Notes under the pieces: generated by a model
Seen by the model: only the letters and a program-made list of their open reading frames with translations
Database searches by the model: none
What the model was told of the DNA's origin: nothing
Translations under genes and position numbers: made by a program
Shown: piece by piece, positions 1-23,186 of the stretch
Position numbering within the stretch: position 1 is the stretch's first letter
How the letters are laid out: each line of letters opens with the position of its first letter
Origin: Quillaja saponaria
Lineage: Eukaryota > Streptophyta > Magnoliopsida > Fabales > Quillajaceae
Direction: 5' to 3'
Length of the DNA stretch: 64,000 nt
Assembly: GCA_029379385.1 (NCBI GenBank)
Contig: CM055612.1
Span: 18,724,001 to 18,788,000 of the forward strand

Positions 1-1340
1 TTCCCATTCTTGGTACCCTAGTAATTGCACCTCCATTTTAGTTGGAATAATAATGTCTTTCAAATCATTGGCATAACTTCTTTTTTTATGCAAAGAACCC
101 CCAACCTAATTGCTAGTGTAGTCTGACAGTAAATGATGATGTGAGAAACTGGTTCAACTTGCACCAAAAAAATAATTGAATCTGGTCCAACAACCATAGA
201 CAACTAAATCACACCATCTAACAAGTGATCATTCTTCTTGCCAATTAAAAGGCACATTAGCTTTTGTTGTCCATCAGATTTCCAACCATGGGGTTTTTGA
301 TAAAGATATTATCATCCAGTCCCTTTTCCCAAAACCTAAAGAGCTGTTGTCCCCGAGTGAAGTATGAACCAGAAGATTGATTGGGAAAAGGAAGGAAAGA
401 GAGGGCAGGGGGGGCATACAAATCAATACTAACATCGGAAGGATCTTATTTGGTAGGAAGTAAGCATCAATTCTTTTATCTTTCTCTTTAATTTTTCACT
501 GTTAGAAACCTCAGAATAATAATACCATTTGCTCGCCTCTTTTGCTTTTTTTATTTTATTCATTGCTTCGCAAGCAAAGAATATCACAAAGTAATTCAAC
601 TACAAGAACATGGTAGATGAAAAGAGGCCATCGTAATGAAGCTAGATGGGCCTAATAACTCCCAACATCCCATTCCAAAGATTACACTTGGACAATAAGT
701 ATTTGCAAGGGAAGTACCATAAGATGGAGGTTACAAATTTTCAATCTACTTCTCTGGCAATGCTTTACATACAGTAAATAAAATGTCACTTTTCCCCGAC
801 AACTTGAATAACAAAAAAAGAAATCTGAGAAAGGAAGAGGGAAATGGCGCATTTACACCCACTTGGGCCACATGATCACAACAACATAAAGCTATTGCAA
901 TGAGAATGTACCAATCTTACCCAAAATGAAAAGGTAAGCTATCAGAATGAAAAATTAGAAACCCACAAGAGTAAATGTAAAATTTGACAATAATACATAA
1001 GGTAAATTTGACCAAAAAATTTAAAGTTGTACCTAACATCACTTAATAGAGACAGCTATCGAATACTAGCAACTTTATGCCAGCAACCCCAAGTAATCTC
1101 TCGTCTACGATACAATCTGCAGTAATAAATATCATGATGATATACATGAATGAAATTGCAAATGTCCAAAGCATCCTTGTCAATGCACATACTTTGAGTA
1201 GGTGTCTTGCCATTCCTACCATAATCAGGGGCATTGTCTCAGATATCACTCCAATCCAGTACAATGCAACCTTACTTTTAAGGTAAGACCTCATATATAA
1301 GAAGTATAATCAAGACTTCAATGTGATAACCATTTTGTGT
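1..1340. other. Upstream region without a recognisable gene
   Basis: AT-rich DNA upstream of the coiled-coil gene. No frame resembles a known protein. A good donor (AG|GTAAGA, intron from 1283) and an acceptor (AG at 1341-1342) would give a 60-nt intron. The only frame that would join the downstream coding frame has TAA at 1279-1281, so any such exon would be 5' untranslated. Confidence 0.4.
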
Positions 1341-1353
1341 AGCCATCCTTCTA

Positions 1354-3413
1354 ATGAAGGCAGAACAAGAGGATTCGCTAAAAGAAAAAGATGACCTTGA
1401 GTTCATCTCCTTGAAGAAAGAACTTAAACTCCAACTGGTAAGGAATGAATTGCTGGTGAAAGAAAACCAGCAACTCAGGCAAGAGGTAGCCAACCTAAAA
1501 ACACAGATAACTTCTCTTAAAGCACACAACAATGAGCGGAAATCTATTCTCTGGAAGAAGATGCAGAACTGCATTGACAACAACAATTCAGATGCCATTC
1601 AACAGAAACCAGTAGTCCCAATCAGGGCACTGGAACAGGGTCCAGCATTTCAGAATTGGCATTCAAAGTCAGATTTCCAAGAATCAGCAAACAGAAAGGA
1701 AACACCAATAAAAGTACCAACCCCTCCGCCAAGGCCTACTTCCGCTGCTCCCTCTTTGTGCAAGGAAGAAAAGGGAGATAAAATGTCGTTAATAGCAGCA
1801 CCACCACCTCCTCCAGCACCAACAAAATCAAGAGTTGGGTCAAAAGCAGTGCGACGTGTGCCGGAAGTAATTGAACTGTACCGTTCACTTACAAGGAAAG
1901 ACACCCACATGGAAAACAGAACCAGTCCTAATGGACTCCCAACAGTTGCATTTACAAGGAACATGATTGGAGAAATTGAAAATCGCTCAACTTATCTTTC
2001 AGCTGTAAGTATAGTAGATAGTAGCAAACTACTTACATTTACATGTCCAATAAAGAACATCCTCTTATGAGTTTTGACAAAAGTATATCCTTGACAGATA
2101 AAATCAGATGTGAGAACACAAGGGGAATTTATAAGGTTCTTGATTAAAGAGGTAGAGACGGCATCTTATGCAGATATTTATGATGTAGAGGCATTTGTCA
2201 AATGGCTAGATGGGAATTTATCTTCCTTGGTTGATGAGCGGGCAGTACTAAAGCATTTTCCACAATGGCCTGAGCAGAAAGCAGATGCAATGCGGGAAGC
2301 TGCTTGTAGCTACAGAGATCTGAAGAATTTAGAATCTGAAGTTTTGATGTTTGAAGACAACCCTAACGAGCCTCTCAACCAAGATCTGAGAAGGATTCAA
2401 ACGCTTCAAGACAGGCGAGCATGTACAAAGCTAAAGTACAATGAATTAATATTTTCATGTAGTTCTATTAACTAATGACAACTTCCAATTTTGGTTTACA
2501 GATTGGAGAGCAGTGTCAGCAATACAGAAAGGACAAGGGAAAGTACAAGTAAGCAATACAGGAATTTCCAGATCCCTTCGGAATGGATGCTGGACACTGG
2601 GCTTATTGGCCAGGTAGGTAGCAGATAGCTAGATCTAACTTTTTCAACGAACAATTTTCCAATACATAATATGCGTGCATCTAGATAAAGGGTATTAGAA
2701 ACAAAAATATTAGGCAAGTCTTGTTCACACACATATAGAACATATCCACATTATCTGTTTCTTCTACATAAAGAAGGCATTAAAAAAGAAAATGCTTATT
2801 ATTAAATTAGACTAATTGAAAAATTCTACAACCATTACAATTAAGACAAAAGGAATACAAAAATTTGCACAAAGCTCACACAACTATATGTTTGGAGGTG
2901 ATGGAAAATTTCAACTAAATGGCTACCCTAAAATGTTTGAAGAACCATAACTAACATTGAGCTACAAAGTCCTAAACCAATGCACATTGAAGCTTTTTTT
3001 CAATCACCTTCTCAGGAAGAGCCTAGATCTATTATTGAATCAATGTTTACTCAAATATTACAAGAAACCATATCCGCTACTACCTACCATATAAGAGCTG
3101 AAAATTGCAAACATTAACCTCATTTTTTTGCAGATGAAACTATGCTCATTGAGGCTGGCCAGAAAATTCATGCAACGGATAACAAAGGAAATTCAGTCTA
3201 CTGAATGCCTGCAGGAAGATAACCTCATGGTACAAGGAGTTCGATTTGCATTTAGAGTGCACCAGGTAGAATGCATTTTTGGGTTCTAGAAATTTAACAT
3301 TAGATTTCATTGTCCTAATTAACAACCAGACCATTCAGTTTGCAGGTGGTTTCAATGAAGAGACAATCCAAGCATTCGAAGACTTAAAGAAGCAAGGAAA
3401 TGGAAAAAACTAG
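1354..3413 (+). CDS. CHUP1/IPGA1-like coiled-coil protein
   Basis: Five exons: 1354-2004, 2098-2414, 2502-2613, 3134-3265 and 3339-3413, giving about 428 residues. Residues about 5-60 are a Leu/Lys/Glu-rich coiled coil. Two proline-rich stretches follow (PTPPPRP and APPPPPAPTK), then RRVPEVIELYRSLTRKD, the block that marks the CHUP1 family. The C-terminal half (VRTQGEFIRFLIKEV, DVEAFVKWLDGNLSSLVDERAVLKHF, PSEWMLDTGLIGQ) is the conserved CHUP1 C-terminal region. CHUP1 relatives act in actin-based chloroplast positioning, and IPGA1 acts at microtubules in petal cells. This copy lacks the long N-terminus of CHUP1 and looks like the shorter IPGA1-like branch. Intron 2 appears to be GC-AG (donor ACAG|GCGAGC); a GT donor at 2436 would keep frame but add seven residues. 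The start is the first ATG of the open frame. An upstream exon cannot be excluded, because an acceptor lies at 1342. Confidence 0.85.
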
Positions 3414-4011
3414 CAATCTGCTAAATGTCACACTTGTTAAATATGCAGGAAAAAATTATTTTAAATTAGCTATCAGAAATATATAATGTCTGCAGATCAC
3501 TTATGAAAGACGCAAACAGGTATAAACTTCCCCGTTATGTAATGTTTCAATGCTATATGTACTAAACTATAAGCAACCTAAAGCCACTTAAAACATCTTT
3601 TTCAATGGGTCAAAGGTAAATGCCTACAACAAATAAACAGTATACTAAATCAAAAAATGGTTGGCAGCCAAAGACCATTAAAATCAATTACTATCAGCTA
3701 TTCAGCTTCATCAAAAGGAAAACTCCCTCTTAATTTAAGTCCAACAAATCAATCAAGTACCCTCTTAAAAGAGGAACAATAAATGCTTGCAATCAAACAA
3801 GGTAGAAGATTTATGTAAGCCATCATTCAAAAGCCAGAATTGATTTAAAATTTTTTTTTCAAAATGCACATTAATGACCAGAAAATATCTCAAAACCAAA
3901 AGGACCTAGAACATACCATCTTTAACAAAATAAAACAAAAACAAAAATAGCCAAAATCAATAGGCACAGTCGCCATTAGGAGAACTCCGCTAAGAAAATT
4001 TTACTGTAATA
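3414..4011. other. Convergent 3' region
   Basis: About 600 bp between the stop codons of the coiled-coil gene (+) and the eL41 gene (-). It presumably holds both 3' UTRs. No coding potential was seen. Confidence 0.5.
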
Positions 4012-4199
4012 CTACTTGGATCTTTGTCTCATCTTTCGGCGTTTCCTCTTCAACCTCCTCATGCGCTTCTTCTTCCACTGTAAACACAAAATAGCGAATG
4101 CAATCATGGGGAACGAAAATTAGAAAAATCCCAATGCAAGTTTAGAAAAAGGTTAGTACAAGACGATCGGATGCCCAATTTGCTTACCTTGGCTCTCAT
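4012..4199 (-). CDS. RPL41: 60S ribosomal protein eL41 (25 residues)
   Basis: On the minus strand the ATG is at 4199-4197. Exon 1 (4188-4199) encodes MRAK, a GT-AG intron spans 4078-4187, and exon 2 (4012-4077) encodes WKKKRMRRLKRKRRKMRQRSK followed by TAG. The product is the 25-residue, extremely Lys/Arg-rich eL41, the smallest ribosomal protein, which lies at the interface of the two ribosomal subunits. The length is exactly that of the family and every residue fits. A telo-box lies upstream at 4326-4334, as is common for plant ribosomal protein genes. Size filters usually miss this gene. Confidence 0.95.
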
Positions 4200-4325
4200 G
4201 GTGACGGCCCACGCTCAGTTCTCCCTAGAAGCTTGGTTGATTGAATACGGCAAGGTGAAAAAACATGAAGAACTGTGAAACTGCTACGCTGGGGTTGCAG
4301 GGTTTTTTGCTTGAAATTTATACGC

Positions 4326-4334
4326 AAACCCTAA
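4326..4334 (+). promoter_or_regulatory. Telo-box upstream of eL41
   Basis: AAACCCTAA lies about 130 bp upstream of the eL41 start codon. Telo-boxes (AAACCCTA) are established promoter elements of plant ribosomal protein and other translation genes. Its role here is inferred from motif and position. Confidence 0.6.
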
Positions 4335-6680
4335 CTTGAAATATTGGAGCGTGTCCTGAAGCAAAAAAAAAAGGTGTGAAACTGAACCAATTGAAACCGG
4401 ATCCGAATTTGTTTTCTTGAAGTAAGGTTTCTTTTTAAGTTCAAATTGCACTCCTCCCTTCAAGTTTGATGTAATGACAGAATCCCAAGTTTTGGAAAAT
4501 CAACACTCCCCTCTTTTGTTTACCTTAATAGCTTTGGCTGCTAGTGATATTGTCCAAAGTGTGCACCCTCATATTTGGCTATCTAAGCATATGTATATGA
4601 TGAGTTTCATTTGGAATAAACTGTATTATGTACACTTTTTACATATGTTTTTTAAATCTCATTTGTCATATTATAATTAACTTCAGTTTGTTACAACACA
4701 CAAGAGTAGGATTTTAAGAATAGTTAATATTTAATTCACTGTTAGTGTAAAGAGTTTTATATAATTAGTAAATAAGGTTATGACACATTAGTTCATTTGA
4801 CTAAAATAAAAAATGGTGTTTGATATTAAAATCACGTGTTGTTTTCTTATTTGTGAAAATTAAAATTGACTTGAATATTAATTCTTCTAGGAATTATAAT
4901 CCATATATGACATTGTTTATAAATAATTTTTATTTTCTTACAATTCTATAAAATAAAATATATTTTTTTTTTCTTACCATTCTATGAAATTGTAAAATAA
5001 CATAAGAATTAACAATCATAAGAAAATGGTATCCCAACTTCTATACTTTCAAATTGTACAACATATTTCTTCCAAAATGATGATTATGATTCTTAAACTA
5101 TAACACTCTCATAATCATCACAAAATAATTGATACAAGGTTGAAAGCGCTCATGAAGATCAAATCTCTATTCCACAATAATTTGGTATGTAGGTAATCAT
5201 ATAAGCAAAAAGCTACAAATCCTTGCATGCAATAAATCATCATTATATATTGCTTTCTATCAACCGAATTCAAATTGAAATTTAAAAAAAAAAAAAATTC
5301 TAAAATTACTTACAGAGTACAAATAGGTACAAATAGGAGAGCAATTGCACATGAATTACACGAGTTCTTGAAGAGATATATTATTTGATAATAATTATCC
5401 TTTATTCTTTCTGTATAAAATTAATTTTTAATTCCTAAAAAAAGTTACTTATGAAGACTATGCCATAACAGAAGTAATGATCGAACAACTGCACCAACTG
5501 ACATGATTACTGGCCCATTATATATCAGTCATTTGTCCTGCTGACTGACTATAGAAATAACTTAACAGCTATAAAGGAAAATGTATGATTCTAAGTTGTA
5601 ATTGAAGTTTTATATTTAATGGGTTTTGGAGTTGGTATCCTCTATCATCTTAATTTCTTTTTCTCTCTTTATGTTTGTACTCACACATTTGATCACGACC
5701 TTCCTATAGTAATTGATTAGGTTCAAAATTAAAAACAAAAGCCTAAGTTAAAACAAGTATGCAACTAGTTCAGTTCCTTAAAGATGTGTAAATTATCCAT
5801 TTCGTTTTTAGTGTTAATTTTCAACTAGTTGAGAACTCCTTCCACAATCCCCTCCTGAAATCTCGAAATCTCTTCATTAATTAAGTCTTGAGGTTGCTTT
5901 TTTAGGACTCCTCGCAAGATCTTTTTCTTAAATTTTTAAGTCTCTTCCAAAATAAAATTTATGATTACTCTGATGCTAAAATCAGTATAACATAAAGAAA
6001 TAAACATGTAAAGAGAGAGGAATCTCGTGAGCTTACCTTGGTGCCTTAGGCTTATATATATATAGTGGAAGGCTACCAATCAGGCTATCACAAGTGTCTA
6101 AGGGTTGCCTTACCACGTGTCGTTGTTGGATTGAATGTGTCCAATTATATAAAACAAAATCATTGAAAATTTTAAAAATTATCAATTACATCATTCAATA
6201 TTTTGTTTATCAATTCAATATTCAAAAGAATTTTAAACTACCAATTACATCCCTCAATGTCAATTATTATCAATTAAATCTCTATCTATTAAGACTAGTT
6301 GAAAATTTAACAAAAATGTCCATTTTACATGTTAAAACAAAAATAAAAATAAATGTACCTTTGACATTTAGAAAGTAATATTAACAAAATAAATTATATC
6401 CTCCTTTCTTGAGATTTTGTAAAATGGTACTAAAATTTAAAATTTGGAGAATTTAACACTTCCCACTATTAGAAGGATGAAAAACTAATGGCGTTACAAA
6501 ATATTTGGGATAAAATATTAAATAGTCCTACTTATATTTCTAAAATACTTAAACATCTTGCTTGTTTTTTCCAAATACTAAAAAGTCCTTTTTAAATTTT
6601 CTCTTTCTAAATATGTCCTAATACTTACTTGTATATATATTCTTTTTTTTTTCTTTTTATAGTCACCCTAATGTTTTATT
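4335..6680. other. AT-rich intergenic DNA
   Basis: Very AT-rich, with short poly-A and poly-T runs and no frame resembling a protein. A TATA repeat lies at about 6053-6063. Several stretches resemble decayed repeats, but I could not find both ends of any element here. Confidence 0.4.
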
Positions 6681-6684
6681 ATTA

Positions 6685-8085
6685 ATAGGTTTAATTATAC
6701 TTTTAGTCCATATAATTTAATTTTGAGTTCAATTTAGTCCCTCAAGTTTCAAATGAAACAATTGGGTCCCTACCAAGTTTAATTTATTATAATTAAGTCT
6801 CGACATCAATTGCCGTCCAAATAAACTCCTAAAAATTTTACGTGGTTAAATTTTAACTGACGAAAATTTTACCTACACAAACGGTGTCCAACATGGCAAC
6901 AATTTTCTCTACCCTCTTTCTTCCAACCCAAAATGACTCTGTTCTATTTCCTCTGCCATCTCTCCCAAAAGTTTCCACTCCAATTCCTTGGTCTTCATCC
7001 AAATCCTATATCCCAACTCCTAAATCCCATTTTGTGTAGCCACTGTTAAGATTTCTAATTTCCATTAGCAAAGTTTATGGTTGAATTGTGTTTTTTTTTT
7101 TCTGTTGTTCTTGGTCCTGAGTAAACACACAAAACAAGGGTGAAACAGAAGAAGACAATGTCAACTTAGAAGATCCTCACTATATATTTTCCTCGAAATC
7201 AATGTTATTGTCAATTACAAATCATTTTTTCTTAACTTTTTGTGTTTGCAATCTATCCTGCTTTTTTCCTTCAAACCTTCCAGCTTTAATAGTGTTTTTT
7301 TAGATGCAATGTGAAATTAGTTATCAGTCTGTGTTGTGTGGGTCATGGATCCTAGTCCTGGGTCCTAGTCCTAGGTCATGGGTCATGGGTCATGGGTTCT
7401 AGTCCTCGGTACTAGGTGCTGGTTATTAGTCTTGGGTCCTTACACTATATTAACAATATGTGTTCTACTCTTGTCGAATTAGAATCAACCACCATGCCAT
7501 TGTATTGCACTTGAACAGTTGAGTGGCTGTCTGCTAACATCTCTCGCCCGATATATTTGTGTTCCACAATGTCAATTTCATAATTTGCAATTATCAACTT
7601 CGATTGGTATTAGGGTTTATACTTAGCTCTAGATTTTTTCATCCGTTTTTGTTCATGTCTGCTTGTGGTTTTTAGATTGGTTACTGTTATTTATTGGTGT
7701 TGCCAATTTGTGAATATAAGTTTATGTGTGCAAGTTTCTAATAATGGAGAAACTAGTTGGAGGAATGGTAGTGGGGAGCAAGAAGAGAGGGAGAGAAAAA
7801 GGACATGTTATTTTTTGTTGTTGTTTTTATAATACTTTTTTCTTTTAAATAATTTAATTTTGTTATAAAAAATATATAAACCACGTGGTTATTTTTGATT
7901 GGTCACATATTAGACACGATAGAAATTATCATTCTATATTAGCTTAATTTGTGTTAATTTAAATAGTAATTGATAGTAGAGACTTAATTGTATCAAGTTA
8001 AATCTTATAGGGACCTACTTGTTATAATTAAAACTTGAGAGATTAAATTGAAAGATTAAAAATATAATTAAGTATTTAAATTATA
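6685..8085. mobile_element. Long terminal-inverted-repeat element, non-coding (about 1.4 kb)
   Basis: About 110 bp at the left end (TTTAATTATACTTTTAGTCC onward, to about 6801) matches, imperfectly but along its length, the reverse complement of the right end (about 7970-8075). Shared blocks include TTTAGTCCCTCAAGTTT-like and GGGTCCCTA-like segments and AATTAAGTCTC. No transposase is present. Long degenerate TIRs suggest a MULE-like non-autonomous element. I could not identify an exact target-site duplication, so the ends are approximate. Confidence 0.6.
7340..7442. repeat. Degenerate short tandem repeat (GGGTCCTAG / GGTCATG units)
   Basis: Repeated variants of GGGTCCTAGTCCT and GGTCATG in tandem inside the long-TIR element. 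The sequence is direct evidence of local slippage or expansion; no function is visible. Confidence 0.7.
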
Positions 8086-8537
8086 AAGAGTATCTCAAAT
8101 TAGAAAATTAAAATTTAAAAATTTAATTTTTCACTGCATATAACTTTTAGCACAAAAATCAAGACTTGTCCACGTTTCAGCTTGAAGACCTGAAACAAGG
8201 GGAGCGAGTAACCTCACAAAAGATGGTAAGATATATAAGAATTAGGGAGAAGGCCTCCAAATCATCGTCACTTTCACTTTCACTTTCCCAGGTCTCCATA
8301 TAAATCCAAACTGCCCACAAGCTCAGACAAGAAAAAGGTTTCTCTCTTTTCATCTCCATCTCTCAATTGTGAATTCTCTCTATCCTTTATCCATAACCCA
8401 TAGTCGCACACACAAAAGGCATACGGAGTATACTTAGATTATAGCCATAGCTTCTATTTCTTTTTCAATTACAAAGCAGAAAGAAGAAAACTTTGAAGCA
8501 GAAAGTACAAGTGAGAGACTGTGTGTATAGGTAGAGA

Positions 8538-21092
<12,555 letters not shown>

Positions 21093-22424
21093 AATCAATA
21101 AGTGAACCTTTTGTTGTAACTTTCATGACTTGAAAAGCTATGCAAATTTCCATTCTTTTCATTCTGATTCCTTCACAAGATGTAACATACAACATTGGCA
21201 TAAAAGTACCTGCCACTCATGATTCCACTGCACATTGTCTTTACTTTTAATAGTGATCTTGCTCGTGAAATTCAAAATTATTTCTCTTCACATTGAAAGG
21301 GTCTTTGAGAAGTTTGAAGGTCCACATTTGTAGCTTTTGTACATTCCACTGTTCTATCTCTATTGTGGTTAAAACTTAAAAAGGTTGTGTAGCACAATTC
21401 CCCTTTATCATGACCTCTATTGTTGGGAACATTTAAAAAACTATAGGTATCTTGGAATGTGCTTCCTTTTGTTTCCTTTCACTGATTTGTAGCTTTCATT
21501 TGAGGGTCTACTGTTGGATTACGGTCCAAATGACCTGTATATGAAAAGAAGATTCAAGACTTGGAGCAGGCAGGTCCTTCTTACATAGTAATCTGTTGGA
21601 TTAGATAGTTCATATGTCACAAGACTATAAAAAAGGCCTGTTACTGTCTTGCTCCAAAAAGATAGATCATTCGCGCAGCTAAAAAATGGTGGCATCTTGC
21701 ATAGTTCACTGCAATTTGCAGCGGACTGGTTCCATTCACATGGGACCCCTGAGAAACCATTAATATTTAAAGAGAATGGGTCCCCTTCCTCAACCTACCC
21801 AGCTCCAAGACAAATAGTTATAAACAAAATATAACCCTGAAAATGAGTGAAAACACAAGAAAGGGGGCTATCATAATTGGCTTAGCTTAGGTCCTTCGGA
21901 CCATAATTACTAAAATCTTTTTTCATAGACCTTGGGATCCTTTCCCAACTTAAATAAAATCATAGAAACCCACATGAATCCAATAAAACCCAACCACCCT
22001 CTTCTGCCGTCGCCTTCACGAGTCATTCATTTCAATTTTCAGCTCCTTCCTCTTCACCCTCTCATGCATTACCTCCTTAGATACAGGGATTCTCCTTTGA
22101 CTTCAAGTGCATCTCTTTGGCCTTTTATGCTCACCCATTTATAATGTGTAAGAATTAAGAAACAGACAGTGTTTGCTGACTATATATTACACGCAAATGT
22201 ATTATAGGCAAGGGGCAACTTACCCCTAATTCAATCCCCTTGTCAACGACTTGAAATTCACGTAAACATTTTGTCATACAGATGGAAGAGTAAAAAAAGA
22301 AGCAGCAGCAGAAGAAGAAGGTTCCATTGCTCATTGGGTATCTGAATCAAAAACTCACACGCCCTTCAAATCCACTTCCTCTGCATCAAAAATTCACAGT
22401 ACCCACCCACCATTTTCATTGACA
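21093..22424. other. Intergenic: F2KP 3' end and RING gene 5' region
   Basis: Tandem (head-to-tail) spacing of 1.3 kb, presumably holding the F2KP 3' UTR and the promoter and 5' UTR of the ATL gene. Open frames here are short and resemble nothing known. GTCCTTCGGACC at 21891-21902 is a perfect 12-bp palindrome. Confidence 0.4.
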
Positions 22425-23186
22425 ATGTTGAGTCCACCTCCACCTGACTCATCCAACAAGTCCATGAGTGAAACATTTCAGAGCATATTTTCCTACAACA
22501 GCAACATCATGCTTGCAGCTATAATTTCATTACTCCTTGTCATCCTCTTCGTCCTGGTTCTCCATGTGTATGCCAAATGGTTCTTAGCTCAAGCACAAGC
22601 ACAAGCTCGACAACGTCGACGCCGAACCTCTGTCACTCACGTACTAGGCCCTGCTTCCGCTCGATTCCACCACTTCCGCACCTTCAATTTTGAAGATTCA
22701 TCCATTTCCAATTCCCCAACCAAAGGACTGGATTCAAAAGCTATTTCTTCCATACCCCTGTTCATATACGAAGCAACAGCAGAGAAAGATGAACAGGAAG
22801 AAAACGAATTGTTGGAATGCGCGATTTGTTTGAGCGCATTCGAAGACGGTGAAATTGGCAGGAACTTACCCAAATGCGGGCATGCTTTTCACGTTGAATG
22901 CATCGATATGTGGTTGAATTCGCATTCGAATTGTCCGATTTGTAGAGCTTCAATTGTGGATAGGATTGTTGAGAATGAAAACGATTCTCAATTGGGTTTG
23001 GTTAACAGAGATGAACCCTTTGCTTTAATGGAGATTGTGATCGATTCCCCAAGCTCTGTAATAAATGAGAATGAAGTAAACAGTGATTCTGTGTCAGAAA
23101 CTTCATCTTCTTTGCTGCGTTGTTCTTTGAAGAGGATGAGGAGCAAGGGTTTTCCACCATCCAGTGCTACGGAATTTGAAGCTTGA
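22425..23186 (+). CDS. ATL-type RING-H2 E3 ubiquitin ligase
   Basis: Intronless, 253 residues, starting at the ATG at 22425. Residues about 27-50 form one transmembrane helix ([20 protein letters not shown]), followed by basic QARQRRRRT, then the ATL family GLD motif (101-103). The RING-H2 finger at 132-173 has ligands C132, C135, C151, H153, H156, C159, C170 and C173, with the spacing C-x2-C-x15-C-x-H-x2-H-x2-C-x10-C-x2-C and the E2-contacting Trp at 163. ATL proteins are membrane-anchored plant E3 ligases, many of them induced by stress or elicitors, and most are intronless as here. The Ser/acidic tail (about 185-253) is variable in the family. The substrate is unknown. Confidence 0.93.
   Translation: MLSPPPPDSSNKSMSETFQSIFSYNSNIMLAAIISLLLVILFVLVLHVYAKWFLAQAQAQARQRRRRTSVTHVLGPASARFHHFRTFNFEDSSISNSPTKGLDSKAISSIPLFIYEATAEKDEQEENELLECAICLSAFEDGEIGRNLPKCGHAFHVECIDMWLNSHSNCPICRASIVDRIVENENDSQLGLVNRDEPFALMEIVIDSPSSVINENEVNSDSVSETSSSLLRCSLKRMRSKGFPPSSATEFEA

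Noticed and set aside
1650..1964. Gly-rich 104-residue frame on the minus strand opposite the CHUP1-like exon 1
   Set aside because: It is the antisense of the proline-rich coding segment and has no support of its own.
7340..7442. Possible CRISPR-like or regulatory repeat
   Set aside because: Repeats are contiguous and degenerate with no spacers, in a plant nuclear context.
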